Shown here: positions 44,076 to 52,823 of the stretch, piece after piece
Position numbering within the stretch: position 1 is the stretch's first letter
Layout: each line of letters begins with the position of its first letter
Source of the DNA: CAWJEL01 sp964647255
GTDB taxonomy: Bacteria; Chloroflexota; Anaerolineae; CG2-30-64-16
NCBI GenBank assembly: GCA_964647255.1
Contig: CAZYGI010000004.1
Span: forward strand, 1-64,000
DNA length: 64,000 nt
Reading direction: 5' to 3'
Notes under the pieces: generated by a model
Told to the model about the DNA's origin: nothing
The model's input: the letters and a program-made list of their open reading frames with translations, nothing else
Database searches by the model: none
Position numbers and translations under genes: made by a program

Positions 44076-45429
44076 GGTGTGGCGAAGCCTGCGCGTCCGC
44101 CTGCTGTTGGCCGTCATCCTGGTCGTGTTGGTCGCGGTCAGCGTCACCGCCTTCGTGGCCTTCCGGCGCACCAGCGGCGAGCTGGAGCGGTTCATCGCCA
44201 CCGGCGACGAGGGGGACTTCCGCCGGTTCGCCTTCGTCCTCGCCCGTTCGTATTCGCCTACCCAGGGCTGGCAGGACATCCAGGCGGAGATCGAGCGGCT
44301 GGGCCAGATCACGGATCGCCGCATCGTCGTGACGGACGCCCAGGGCACCGTCGTGGGCGACTCCGAGCAAAAGCTGATCGGCAAGCCGATCGGCGCCAAC
44401 TGGCCTGCCGCGCGGCTCGCGCCATCGGCGCTGATCCTGGCCGGCGACATCCGGGTGGGCGCGCTCTACGTCGGCCCGCGCACAGACCCCAACGAAGCCC
44501 AACTCGCCTTTCTCGCCAACGTGAACCGTTCGCTACTGTTCGGTGCGCTGTCCGTCGGACTGGCGGCTGTGTTGATCGCCCTGTTTCTGTCCGGCCGGAT
44601 TTTCCGGCCGGTCGAACAGCTCACCGCGGCCGCGCAGCGCATGGAGAAGGGCGACCTGACGGTGCGCGTGCCGGCGAATTCCAACGACGAGATCGGCCAA
44701 CTGGCGCACGCGTTCAACGCGATGGCGGGCAGCCTCAGCGAACAGGAGCAGTTGCGCCGCAACATGGTGGGCGACGTGGCGCACGAACTCCGCACGCCGC
44801 TCACTAACCTGCGCGGCTATCTGGAGGCCGCGCGTGACGGGCTGATCACGCCCGACACTGCGCTCGTGGACAACCTCTACGAGGAGACGATGCTGCTCAG
44901 CCGGCTGGTCACCGACCTCCAGGAGCTCGCCCAGGCAGAAGCCGGCCAGTTGACGCTCGTCCGCCAGCCGACTGCGTTGGCTGCGTTGGTGGAGCAGGCG
45001 ATCGGCATGCTCCACCCGCGGGCCGATGCCAAAGACATCACCCTGCGCGTGAATCTGCCGGATGATCTGCCCCAGTTGGATATTGACCCTGAACGCATCG
45101 GCCAGGTGCTGCGCAACCTGCTGAACAACGCAATCGCCTACACCCCCGAAGGCGGCGAGATCGGCGTCTCGGCTGCACGCCAGGACGATCGGGTCACGGT
45201 TTCGGTGCGCGACACGGGCGAAGGCATCGCGGCCGAGCACCTGCCGCACATCTTCGACCGTTTCTACCGCGCCGATCGGTCACGCGCCCGCGCGAGCGGC
45301 GGCGCAGGGCTGGGGCTGGCGATTGTCCGACAACTCGTCCTCGCCCACGGCGGCAACATCGCCGTCGAGAGCGTGCCGGGCCGCGGCACAGTCTTTACCT
45401 TCACGCTCCCGGTGGCAGCACCGCGATGA
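44059..45429 (+). CDS. Sensor histidine kinase (TCS2)
   Basis: This 456-residue membrane kinase has a first helix at about 10-33, an extracytoplasmic sensor of about 125 residues, a second helix at about 158-180, a HAMP linker, HisKA with His242 in DVAHELRTPLTNL, and HATPase_c with LNNAIAYTP, RDTGEGIA and GAGLGLAI. The start at 44059 lies inside the regulator gene end; the longer frame upstream merely overlaps that gene. The stop overlaps the phosphopantetheinyl transferase start (ATGA). The sensor has no cysteine or haem motif that would reveal the signal. Confidence 0.93.
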   Translation: MKSPVRVWRSLRVRLLLAVILVVLVAVSVTAFVAFRRTSGELERFIATGDEGDFRRFAFVLARSYSPTQGWQDIQAEIERLGQITDRRIVVTDAQGTVVGDSEQKLIGKPIGANWPAARLAPSALILAGDIRVGALYVGPRTDPNEAQLAFLANVNRSLLFGALSVGLAAVLIALFLSGRIFRPVEQLTAAAQRMEKGDLTVRVPANSNDEIGQLAHAFNAMAGSLSEQEQLRRNMVGDVAHELRTPLTNLRGYLEAARDGLITPDTALVDNLYEETMLLSRLVTDLQELAQAEAGQLTLVRQPTALAALVEQAIGMLHPRADAKDITLRVNLPDDLPQLDIDPERIGQVLRNLLNNAIAYTPEGGEIGVSAARQDDRVTVSVRDTGEGIAAEHLPHIFDRFYRADRSRARASGGAGLGLAIVRQLVLAHGGNIAVESVPGRGTVFTFTLPVAAPR

Positions 45430-46184
45430 CCGCGCTCGACGCCGCGCCGGCCGGGTCCGGCATCCGCTGCCTGCTCCAAAGTGCAGCCGTCCACCCTGCC
45501 CTGGCAACCGATGCGGCGCCGGCCTGGTTGTCGGCCGCTGAACAGGCGCAGGCGCAGGCGTTCACCGCGCCGGCGCGGCGGCAGGAATGGCTGTTAGGGC
45601 GGTGGACTGCGAAACGCCTGGTGCAGCGCTGCCTGGCGGAACGCGGGGACGCACCTGCCGGGCTGGAGACGCTGCTGATCTGCACCGACCGTGAGGGTGC
45701 GCCGTACGCGGCGCAGCGCGCGGGGGACGCGGAGGTGCGGCTGCCGGTCAGCCTGTCCATCAGCCATACGGACGGTCGCGCATTCTGCGCCCTGTGCGAC
45801 GGGCCGGCGGCCGTGGGCGCAGACATCGAACGGATCGCTCCGCGCGAGCCCTCTTTTCCGGCGTTGTTCTTCTCCGCGGAGGAGCAGGCCGCGGTGTACG
45901 CCGCGGGGCCGGTCCAACGCGACACGTTGATCACCGCGCTGTGGAGCCTGAAGGAGGCGGCGCTCAAGGCGCTACGGCTGGGGCTGCTGCGCACCGACAC
46001 GCGGCGCATGACGTGTCGCATTCCAGCGTTCATCGACGCGCCGACGGCGTGGACGCCGCTCACCATCGCGCTTGACTCTGCGCTGATTTTGCCCGCTGCG
46101 CCCTGCGTCACCACCTGGTGGCGAGCTGAAGCCGGCTTCGTGCTGGCGCTGGCTCGCTGCGATCACACCCGCGCCAGCAGATAG
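45426..46184 (+). CDS. 4'-phosphopantetheinyl transferase, Sfp type
   Basis: This 252-residue protein has the Sfp/Gsp motifs: VGADIERI near residue 136 (Mg-binding Asp and Glu) and WSLKEAALKAL near 178. The N-terminal half contains RRQEWLLGRWTAKRLVQ, typical of the family. It loads phosphopantetheine onto carrier proteins of fatty acid, polyketide or peptide synthesis; no carrier protein is encoded nearby. It is coupled to the TCS2 kinase gene by a 4-bp overlap, an unusual partner. Its last 22 bp overlap the end of the convergent methyltransferase gene. Confidence 0.88.
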   Translation: MTALDAAPAGSGIRCLLQSAAVHPALATDAAPAWLSAAEQAQAQAFTAPARRQEWLLGRWTAKRLVQRCLAERGDAPAGLETLLICTDREGAPYAAQRAGDAEVRLPVSLSISHTDGRAFCALCDGPAAVGADIERIAPREPSFPALFFSAEEQAAVYAAGPVQRDTLITALWSLKEAALKALRLGLLRTDTRRMTCRIPAFIDAPTAWTPLTIALDSALILPAAPCVTTWWRAEAGFVLALARCDHTRASR

Positions 46185-46987
46185 AGCACCCCCACCGCCA
46201 GATGCAGGCCATCGGGCCGAAACCAGGGCCGCAGCTTGCCCAAGTACTCGGCTTTAAAGCGGTCCCGCGTCTCCGAATCCATGCGCAGGATCGCGGCGCG
46301 TGCCCCCAGGGTGAGCTGAAAGGCCCACCACGCTCCTTCATCCCCGAAGATCGCCTCGCCGGTTTCCATCTGCGTCTCGACATCGCAAAACCCGCCGCGG
46401 GCCAGCAATGCCGCGGCTTCCTCGGGGCTGTGCGCCACCCGCTGCGGCGTCCGCATCGCGATCCCGTAGGCCGCGGCCTGCTGGGCAAAGAGCGGCCAGC
46501 CCGGATCGAACGGCGGCGGCGTCCGGCTAAACAGCGTGACCCCGACCCGGCCGCCCGGCCTGCAGACCCGGCGCATCTCTGCCAGCGCGGCAGCCATATC
46601 GGACATAAAAAAGAGCGAAAACGCGCAGGTCACGACGTCGAACGCGGCATCGGGGAACGCCAGGTGTTCGGCGTCCATCCGGCGCAGCGTGACGTGCGCC
46701 AGCCGTTCAGCATCCGCCGCAGCCCGGGCCTGCGCCAGCATCGCCGCCGAGAGATCCACCCCGACGGCCTCACCCGCCGGGCCGATCCGCCGCGCGGCCG
46801 GCAGGAGCACCGCACCGCGGCCCGTAGCGACGTCGAGCAGCCGCGCCCCCGGCGGCGGCGCCAGCCGATCCACCAGCCGGCCGCCCCACCCGGCAAACAG
46901 GCTGGGGCCAGCGCGGTCATAGGTCGCGGCCGCACCCTCGAAAACCTGCTCAACCTCTTGTTTGGTCATAACGGACGGCTCGGCCAC
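46163..46987 (-). CDS. Class I SAM-dependent methyltransferase
   Basis: This 274-residue protein has the UbiE-like Rossmann methyltransferase motifs: ARLLDVATGRGAVLLPAA (motif I, about 46-63), GVDLSAAMLAQA (motif II) and FDVVTCAFSLFFMSD (motif IV). The start is GTG with GGAGG six bases before it. It follows the sugar-permease gene by 26 bp on the same strand and so may be the last gene of that transcript. The substrate is unknown. Confidence 0.86.
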   Translation of the reverse strand: MAEPSVMTKQEVEQVFEGAAATYDRAGPSLFAGWGGRLVDRLAPPPGARLLDVATGRGAVLLPAARRIGPAGEAVGVDLSAAMLAQARAAADAERLAHVTLRRMDAEHLAFPDAAFDVVTCAFSLFFMSDMAAALAEMRRVCRPGGRVGVTLFSRTPPPFDPGWPLFAQQAAAYGIAMRTPQRVAHSPEEAAALLARGGFCDVETQMETGEAIFGDEGAWWAFQLTLGARAAILRMDSETRDRFKAEYLGKLRPWFRPDGLHLAVGVLYLLARV

Positions 46988-47013
46988 GTGTCACCTCCGG
47001 GAAACCATCCAAC

Positions 47014-47973
47014 TCACCCCTTGATCGCGCCCTCGACCATCGCGCGGAAAAAGCTGCGCCGCGCAAACAGGAACGCCGCGATGACCGGCAGCGCGACGAT
47101 GACGCAGGCGGCCGCGATGAGCTGGGCGTTGATGATGTTCTGGCCGAGGAAGTCGTACATGCCGAACATCGCCGGTTTAAGTTCGTTCTTGCTGATGAGC
47201 AGATAGCCCGCGATGAACTCGTTCCAAACGCCGACAAACGTCAACAGGAAGATAGCCGTCATGCCGGGCACGGCCAGCGGCAGAAAGATGCGCGCCAGCG
47301 CACCCACCGGGCTGCAGCCGTCAATCAAAGCGGCCTCCTCCAGCTCGCGCGGGATCGCATCAAAGAATCCTTTGGCGATCCAAACGCTCAGCGGGAGGAA
47401 GAAACCGGTGTAGACCGCAATAATGAAAAGCCGGTCATCGAAAAAAGGCCCGGGCAGATGGCGGAGCGAGACGCCCATCTGGTACAATCCCAGGAGGTTG
47501 GTCAGCAGAGGCACCCCGGTGATGCCAAGGATGGCGGTCATCAGGAGATCGCGGCCGCGAAAACGATAGCGCGAAAAGGCATAGCCGGACGCGCTCGCCA
47601 GCAGCACCACGCACAGCGCCGTGCCGACCGCATACAGCGCGGTGTTGGGCAAGTAGATGCGCAGCATCCGGCCGCGCAGCTCAAACCCGAGCGGCGCGGA
47701 ATCGGACGGGGTGGCGAGGATGACGCGTTCGTAGCCCTCGACGGACCATCGGCAGGCGGACAGATCGAATGCGGCCATCGGCGTGTCGCAGGGGAAGAGC
47801 ACCGGCGGCTTGCGCGTCACGTCCTCCTCACGCTTGAACGAGATCAACAGCGTGGCTGCGATCGGCGCCAGCGCAACCAGACAGATCAGGATCAGCGCGG
47901 CGTTGGTTAGCAGCCCGCCGCGTTGCTTACGCGATGGCAGACGCAGCCTTCGCCCGGTCGGCGCAGGGGACAT
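47014..47973 (-). CDS. Sugar ABC transporter permease, MalG type
   Basis: This 319-residue permease has six predicted helices and a CUT1-type EAA motif, EAALIDGCSPVGALARIFLPLAVPG, for contact with an ATPase. The start at 47973 has GAGGAG seven bases upstream and begins one base after the stop of the partner permease. It carries an unusual loop between helices 1 and 2 (about 60 residues, with paired Cys in PCDTPMAAFDLSACRW). It pairs with the MalF-type protein encoded just upstream. Confidence 0.9.
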   Translation of the reverse strand: MSPAPTGRRLRLPSRKQRGGLLTNAALILICLVALAPIAATLLISFKREEDVTRKPPVLFPCDTPMAAFDLSACRWSVEGYERVILATPSDSAPLGFELRGRMLRIYLPNTALYAVGTALCVVLLASASGYAFSRYRFRGRDLLMTAILGITGVPLLTNLLGLYQMGVSLRHLPGPFFDDRLFIIAVYTGFFLPLSVWIAKGFFDAIPRELEEAALIDGCSPVGALARIFLPLAVPGMTAIFLLTFVGVWNEFIAGYLLISKNELKPAMFGMYDFLGQNIINAQLIAAACVIVALPVIAAFLFARRSFFRAMVEGAIKG

Positions 47974-47974
47974 C

Positions 47975-48922
47975 TCAGACGCTCCTCTGCTGCACCCGCG
48001 TGACGCGCAACGTGCCGGCAATGAGCAGGAGGTTGACGGCCGCGATGATCAGCGCCAGGGCGGCCGCCCGGCCGAAATCCAGCCGATCCCACCCGATCGC
48101 ATACAGCAGATAGCTGAGCACCTCGGTGGCGGTGCCGGGGCCGCCCCGCGTCAGGCTGAACACCATGCCGACGCCGTTCATGCCGCTCAGCGTGAGGCTG
48201 AACAGCGCCACGACCAGCGTCGGCAGGATGAGCGGGATAGTGATGTGGCGGATGGTCTGCCACGCGCTGGCGCCATCTATCCGACTGCTCTCGATCACCT
48301 CATGCGAGACCGTCTGCAGCGCGGCCAGCAGCAGCAGCGTGGTGAACGGCAGCGCGCGCCACGTCGCGGCCAGGATCAGATAGATCATGGCGGGCGCCGG
48401 CGGGAAGGGGAAGCTGCCGAACCACGGCCGGCCTGCATCGGCGGTCAGGACGGACAGGCCGTGCGGCGGGAAAAGCGCCGGGTTCTGCAAAATGCCGGAG
48501 AGGAGACCATAGTCCGGCAGCACCAGCAGCCGAAACACGATCCCCACGATGAGATCGGCGAGGACCCACGGGATGAAAAGCGCGGTGATATAGACGCCGG
48601 TCAGCTTGGGCCGGCGGTTCAGCAGCAGCGCGATGCCGAGCGCCAGGCCGAGGGTCAGCCCGGTGAAGCCGACCAGAAAAACGAGGGTGTGCCCGGCGCT
48701 CTCCCAGAACACGGCGGAGTCCAGCAGCCGCCCGAAGTTTCGCAGGCCGACGAAAACCCAGCCGGCCGGCCGCCGCTCCTGGACGCTGAGCGCGACCGTG
48801 TAGAGCGCAGGATAAACCTGGACGGCCAGCAGCACCAGCACCGTCGGCAGGATCAGCCAAAACGGAAGCAGCCTGGCTGAGCATCGCTGCGGGGAGGCGC
48901 TACTGCTGCTTGTTGAACTCAT
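47975..48922 (-). CDS. Sugar ABC transporter permease, MalF type
   Basis: This 315-residue permease opens with a Ser-rich stretch (MSSTSSSSAS), then helix 1 (LLPFWLILPTVLVLLAVQVYPALY) and five further helices. The EAA-like loop ESSRIDGASAWQTIRHITIPLILP contacts the ATPase. Its start overlaps the 3' end of the binding-protein gene by 23 bp, showing tight coupling. No ATPase gene is present in the cluster, so a shared MsmX-like ATPase elsewhere must energise it. Confidence 0.9.
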   Translation of the reverse strand: MSSTSSSSASPQRCSARLLPFWLILPTVLVLLAVQVYPALYTVALSVQERRPAGWVFVGLRNFGRLLDSAVFWESAGHTLVFLVGFTGLTLGLALGIALLLNRRPKLTGVYITALFIPWVLADLIVGIVFRLLVLPDYGLLSGILQNPALFPPHGLSVLTADAGRPWFGSFPFPPAPAMIYLILAATWRALPFTTLLLLAALQTVSHEVIESSRIDGASAWQTIRHITIPLILPTLVVALFSLTLSGMNGVGMVFSLTRGGPGTATEVLSYLLYAIGWDRLDFGRAAALALIIAAVNLLLIAGTLRVTRVQQRSV

Positions 48923-50282
48923 CCTGGGCCTGGGTGAGCGCGGCGGCGATGTCCGCGGTCGGATCCTGCTTGATCAGCTTGTACACCACAGTCATGATCG
49001 CCTTTTTGGCGGCCGCCGGGTTCTCCAACGAGCCGAACCAGGGACGACATGCGCTGGCATTCACCGCCGCTGCGGCCTGCTGGTAGAGCGGCGTTTGGAA
49101 TTGCGGAAGCGCCTGAATCCTCTTCAACACCGGGAAGCCGGCGCCGGGGCCGAGCACGTACGCGGGATTCTGTTCGGGGGCCAACAGCCAGTTGATGAAA
49201 TCGTAGGCTGCGGCTGGATTTCTGGCGCCGACCGGGATGCCGAAGCCGGGCGCGCTGATCTGACAGCCAGGCTTCTTTCCCGCGGGCGCCGCCATAGGTC
49301 GCAAAATGATGTCGCCGGCCGCAATGGCGTCGAGCATGTCCTGCTCGGTTTTCGTCTCGTACTTCTTCCCGCTGGGCGCGGTCAAGGGATTGATATAGCG
49401 GTAGCCGAACAGTCCCGTGGGGAATGCGGCCGCGGTGCTGTCCCGGAACGGCGCCTCCTCGGCAAACTGGCCGGCGAAGGCGACCTCCGGCACGTAGCCC
49501 CGCTGCACCATCTCGCGCAGCCACGCGATCGCGGCGACGTTCTCCGGTGTGTTCAGCAGCAGCCTGCCCTTGCCGTCATCGTACGTGCCCCCGAACGAGG
49601 CAATGGTCGTCCACACCCCGCGGTGCACGCCGTCGCCGTCGTAGTCGGTCGAGCCGAAGAAGGTGAGGGCGTACAGACCTTCCTTCTTCAGCCGCTCACC
49701 CTCGGCAAGAAACTGCTCGGGCGTGATCGGGAAACCGTTGGGGAAGCGGTCCTTCCAGGCAAAGACCAGGCCGGGACGCTCGGCCATCGGGATGCAGTAG
49801 AGCTTCCCGTCCGAACCGGTGCATGTCTTGAGCGCGCTGGGGTCCATGTCCGGCCACCAACTCTGCGCCTGGGCCCACGCGGTCAGGTCTTGCAGCGTTC
49901 CGTTCTTGTGAAACTGATTAACGCTGCCGCTGTTGATCTCGACGAGATCCGGCACCTCGCCCTGGGCCTGAACGGCCGCGATGAGGGTGGCTTCAATCTT
50001 GTCCCACGGGGTGTAGCGGTTCTCCCAGGTCCACTTCCCCGCGAACGCCTGGTCGAAGAGGGGAATTGTCTTGCGCAGGTATTCGTTCCCCACACGCTCA
50101 TCGCTCGCGGGGTCCTCGTTGCCCTGGTCGTATTGGAACCAGGTGACAAAGCCCGCGGGCGCCGGAACCTGGGTCGCCTGGGCTGCGAGCGGGGAAGCAG
50201 ATGGAGCCGACAGCGGGATACAGGCGCTGAGCAGCAGAGCGGTTATGGCGAGTGCTGCAAACACAGCATGACGGGCATTCAT
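48900..50282 (-). CDS. Sugar ABC transporter substrate-binding lipoprotein (CUT1)
   Basis: This 460-residue protein has a lipoprotein signal with lipobox LSAC (Cys21), a Ser/Pro/Ala linker and an extracellular-solute-binding family 1 fold (FVTWFQYDQGNE ... DLTAWAQAQSWWPDMDPSALKTCTGSDGKLYCIPM), typical of CUT1 carbohydrate importers. Six or so cysteines in pairs suggest disulphides. The start at 50282 follows GGAGAG. It is the first gene of an importer operon with two permeases. The sugar is unknown; the downstream GH13 glucosidase hints at alpha-glucosides. Confidence 0.9.
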   Translation of the reverse strand: MNARHAVFAALAITALLLSACIPLSAPSASPLAAQATQVPAPAGFVTWFQYDQGNEDPASDERVGNEYLRKTIPLFDQAFAGKWTWENRYTPWDKIEATLIAAVQAQGEVPDLVEINSGSVNQFHKNGTLQDLTAWAQAQSWWPDMDPSALKTCTGSDGKLYCIPMAERPGLVFAWKDRFPNGFPITPEQFLAEGERLKKEGLYALTFFGSTDYDGDGVHRGVWTTIASFGGTYDDGKGRLLLNTPENVAAIAWLREMVQRGYVPEVAFAGQFAEEAPFRDSTAAAFPTGLFGYRYINPLTAPSGKKYETKTEQDMLDAIAAGDIILRPMAAPAGKKPGCQISAPGFGIPVGARNPAAAYDFINWLLAPEQNPAYVLGPGAGFPVLKRIQALPQFQTPLYQQAAAAVNASACRPWFGSLENPAAAKKAIMTVVYKLIKQDPTADIAAALTQAQDEFNKQQ

Positions 50283-50328
50283 CACGTTTCTCTCCTTCCA
50301 ATGGTCGGCAGCCGAGCCTGGGTCGCTC

Positions 50329-50334
50329 ATTCTA
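50329..50334 (-). promoter_or_regulatory. Extended -10 element for the sugar-importer operon
   Basis: On the minus strand TGG-TAGAAT (hexamer 50334-50329) lies about 45 bases before the binding-protein start. No good -35 is seen at 16-18 bp. Suggestive only. Confidence 0.4.
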
Positions 50335-50351
50335 CCACGGGCACTCGTCGG

Positions 50352-51368
50352 TCACGCCGCCCGTCCGATCAACGCCTGGCCGCGCAGCAGGCGCAACAGA
50401 TTGGCGTAATCCTCGCTTCGCCCGGCGCCGGCCGCCCCGGTCCCGGCCGCGATGTGCGGTGTCAGCACCAGGTTCGCCCCCGGCCGGCGCGCCACGGCCA
50501 GGAGCGGGCTGTCCGATGCGATCGGCTCAAAGGTGAAGGTATCAACGGCCGCACCGTAAAGCCGGCCCGGCGCACACGCTTCGGCAAGCGCCCCCTCGTC
50601 TACCACGCCGCTGCCGCCGCAACTAACGAAGATGGCGCCCGGCTTCATCCGGCTGAAGAAATCTCGGCTCAGCGATTGTTCGGTCTCCGCTGAAAAAGGC
50701 AGCAACGCACAGACGAAGTCACTCTGCGCAGCCAGCGCATCGGCGGCCGCGAACCGGACGTCCAGCTCGAGTTCGACACTGGCCGGCAGCGGACGACGCT
50801 TGGTGTACAGAACCGTGCAGCCGAAGCCCCGGAGCCGCCGCGCCAACTCGACGCCAATCTCACCGAAGCCCAGGATGCCGACTGTGGCGCCCCACAAGCC
50901 GCGGATGTCCTGGCGGCCGGTCCAATTATAGACGAAGGCATCCTCGTCGCACCGGCTGGACGGCCGACCCTCCTCCGGTGTCGCGAGGGCGAGGTCCATC
51001 GCTTCACGCAGCCGCTTGGCGCACGCCAGCATCTGGAGCAGCATATGTTCGGCCACCCGGACGCAGCCCAACACCGGCGCGGTGCAGACCGGAATGCCCG
51101 CAGCCTGCGCGGCAGCCAGATCAATGTCGTACACCTGCGTGCCCAGGCGTTGGATCAGGCGCAGCGCTTTGCCCGCCGCGATCATCTCGGCATCAATGAC
51201 GCCGGTCCGCTCGCTGATGAGGAATTCCTTGCCGGGCAGCAGGGCCAGCACCTGCTCCCGAGATGGCGAACGCACCAGGGTCAGCGCCAACTCTGCCGGC
51301 GCGGCAGCCAACGCGGCCATCTGATGGCGCTCTCCGCGCTGGGTGATGAAAAGCGTCGGGTGGCTCAT
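50352..51368 (-). CDS. D-2-hydroxyacid dehydrogenase-like protein with altered active site
   Basis: This 338-residue protein has the D-isomer-specific 2-hydroxyacid dehydrogenase fold: substrate domain, NAD domain with VGILGFGEIGVELARR (about 156-171), Glu in TFTFEPI and catalytic His in LTPHIAAG. The segment that usually reads NxxRGxxVDE reads VSCGGSGVVDE, so the substrate-binding Arg is replaced by Gly. This suggests changed chemistry or a lost activity. The start overlaps the amidohydrolase stop (TGATG), so the two are coupled. Confidence 0.85.
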   Translation of the reverse strand: MSHPTLFITQRGERHQMAALAAAPAELALTLVRSPSREQVLALLPGKEFLISERTGVIDAEMIAAGKALRLIQRLGTQVYDIDLAAAQAAGIPVCTAPVLGCVRVAEHMLLQMLACAKRLREAMDLALATPEEGRPSSRCDEDAFVYNWTGRQDIRGLWGATVGILGFGEIGVELARRLRGFGCTVLYTKRRPLPASVELELDVRFAAADALAAQSDFVCALLPFSAETEQSLSRDFFSRMKPGAIFVSCGGSGVVDEGALAEACAPGRLYGAAVDTFTFEPIASDSPLLAVARRPGANLVLTPHIAAGTGAAGAGRSEDYANLLRLLRGQALIGRAA

Positions 51369-52663
51369 CACGCCCCGGTCTCCGGTTCTTCGTCTAGAGG
51401 GCGGCCAGCCGCCTCGTTCAGTTCGGCCACCAGGCGCGCCAGCCCATCCGGGTTCAGCCCGCGCACCGCGGCCGCCTGGCTGATCGGCTCCCAGAACGAC
51501 ACCGGACGATCCTCGCACGGGATGCTGTGGCGGGCAAAGACCGCCCGCGTCTCAGGCCAGGCTTCGGCCACCGCCAGGGTGGACATGGTTGCGACGATCG
51601 CCGGCCGGCCAAAAGCATCCTGAGCGGAGGGCCGCGTCCTTCGACTGCGCTGCGCTTCGCTCAGGATGCTGCCCGGAGTCGAAGGGGCGGTCGCTAGGGC
51701 TAGCCGATCCGCATCCTTCAACTGCGTGGTGGGAACAACACCGCCGCTCCGCTCAGGATGCTCCGCTACGGTAGTTGCATCACCCAGCCCCAACAGCCTC
51801 GCCGCGTTCCCGCCCAGGATGTCGGCCCGGACGTCCGGCGCGAGCCCCAACGCTTCGATTTCTGCGAGGAACGGCCGGAAGTCGGGTTCAGCCTGCCGTC
51901 GCGGGTAGAGCCGGAGCGGGTAATCCGACGCGTAGAGCAGCTTGCGGTGGTCAACGCAACGCAGCGCCACCGCGAAGATGTCGTGCGTCGCGTATTGCAG
52001 CGGCGAGGCCGCGGTGTCATACCACACGTTGCGCAGCGCCCGGCGCACCGCCGGCATCAACTCATAAAAAAACAGCCCGCCGCCCCAGTGCGCCAGGACA
52101 AGCTTCAGCTCAGGGTAGCGCGCTGCCAGCCGGTAGTAGTCGCGCAGCGGCGTTGCAGCCTTGCCCGGATAGAAGCCGCCGACCTCCTCGTTGCTGTGCA
52201 GGTTCAGGGGAATATCCGCCTCGATGCACGCCTCAACGAGACGCAGGAAGCCCGGATCGTCCAGCCGGTAGCCCTGCGCATAGGGGCCGAGCTCGCCCAC
52301 CCCAGTCATCCCCCCGTCCAGGCAGCGCGCCAGCTCATCGAGCGCCGCCTGGCCTGCCGTGGGCTGGAGCAGCGCAAACGCGCTCACCCGGTCGGGCCAG
52401 CGGCGGATGATCTCCAGCGCCTGGTCGTTGCGCGCCATACACGCCTCATGCGAGCGCCGGTACTCGCCCATCAGCACGACCCGCGCGATGCCTGCCGCGT
52501 CCATGTCCGCGATCATCCGCTCGGCGGTGGCCCATCCCTGAAGGCTCTTCCGGCCGGGGCCGGGCGCCAGCATCAGGCCCCAGAACGGCTCGGCCCGGAT
52601 GAAAGCGTCCAGGTCAGCGGCCAGGGATGGCGGGGTGTAGTGGATGTGGGCATCAATCAGCAT
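51368..52663 (-). CDS. Amidohydrolase_2 family protein with C-terminal DUF1858-like domain
   Basis: This 431-residue protein has three parts. A TIM-barrel metal hydrolase (about 1-297) shows HIHY at residue 6, LHSNEEVGG, LAHWGGGLFFYE and ASDYPLRLYP (metal His and Asp). A linker at about 300-350 is translated from a dispersed intergenic repeat (51614-51762). A C-terminal domain of about 75 residues (LAVAEAWPETRAVFARHSIPC) resembles DUF1858/ScdA-N domains that sense or bind via a Cys. The start at 52663 gives LIDAHIHY, the family N-terminus; no clear ribosome site is seen. It is coupled to the dehydrogenase-like gene. Confidence 0.85.
   Translation of the reverse strand: MLIDAHIHYTPPSLAADLDAFIRAEPFWGLMLAPGPGRKSLQGWATAERMIADMDAAGIARVVLMGEYRRSHEACMARNDQALEIIRRWPDRVSAFALLQPTAGQAALDELARCLDGGMTGVGELGPYAQGYRLDDPGFLRLVEACIEADIPLNLHSNEEVGGFYPGKAATPLRDYYRLAARYPELKLVLAHWGGGLFFYELMPAVRRALRNVWYDTAASPLQYATHDIFAVALRCVDHRKLLYASDYPLRLYPRRQAEPDFRPFLAEIEALGLAPDVRADILGGNAARLLGLGDATTVAEHPERSGGVVPTTQLKDADRLALATAPSTPGSILSEAQRSRRTRPSAQDAFGRPAIVATMSTLAVAEAWPETRAVFARHSIPCEDRPVSFWEPISQAAAVRGLNPDGLARLVAELNEAAGRPLDEEPETGA
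51614..51762. repeat. Dispersed repeat, family 1, inside the amidohydrolase gene
   Basis: AGCATCCTGAGCGGAGGG, TCCTTCGACTGCGC, CGCTCAGGATGCT, CGGAGTCGAAGG and a second CCGCTCAGGATGCTCCG match the intergenic units at 12778-12904 and 14699-14746. Here they lie in frame within a coding region, forming a Ser/Arg/Thr-rich interdomain linker. Confidence 0.72.
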
Positions 52664-52724
52664 GGAATAAATCGTCTCGCAATTGGCCTGGTGGGGCGGG
52701 TCGGCAACCCGCCCTGCGGTTTCG

Positions 52725-52753
52725 ATCATAGCGCAAAGCCAGAAGGCGGTCAA
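52725..52753 (-). promoter_or_regulatory. Sigma-70 promoter for the amidohydrolase operon
   Basis: On the minus strand TTGACC (52753-52748) and TATGAT (52730-52725) are exactly 17 bp apart. The short leader contains a strong hairpin GGCGGGT/ACCCGCC (52713-52695). Confidence 0.68.
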
Positions 52754-52794
52754 GAGACATGGAAGCACGACAGCAATTCTCAATCATCCTCAGG

Positions 52795-52823
52795 TTGTGT
52801 CTTCGTTCAGGATGTGCTACAGT
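52795..52823 (+). promoter_or_regulatory. Promoter for the HD-domain gene
   Basis: TTGTGT (52795-52800) and TACAGT (52818-52823) are 17 bp apart, with an extended -10 TGC. It is divergent from the amidohydrolase promoter 45 bp away. The GTG start follows about 32 bases after the expected start of transcription. Confidence 0.55.
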
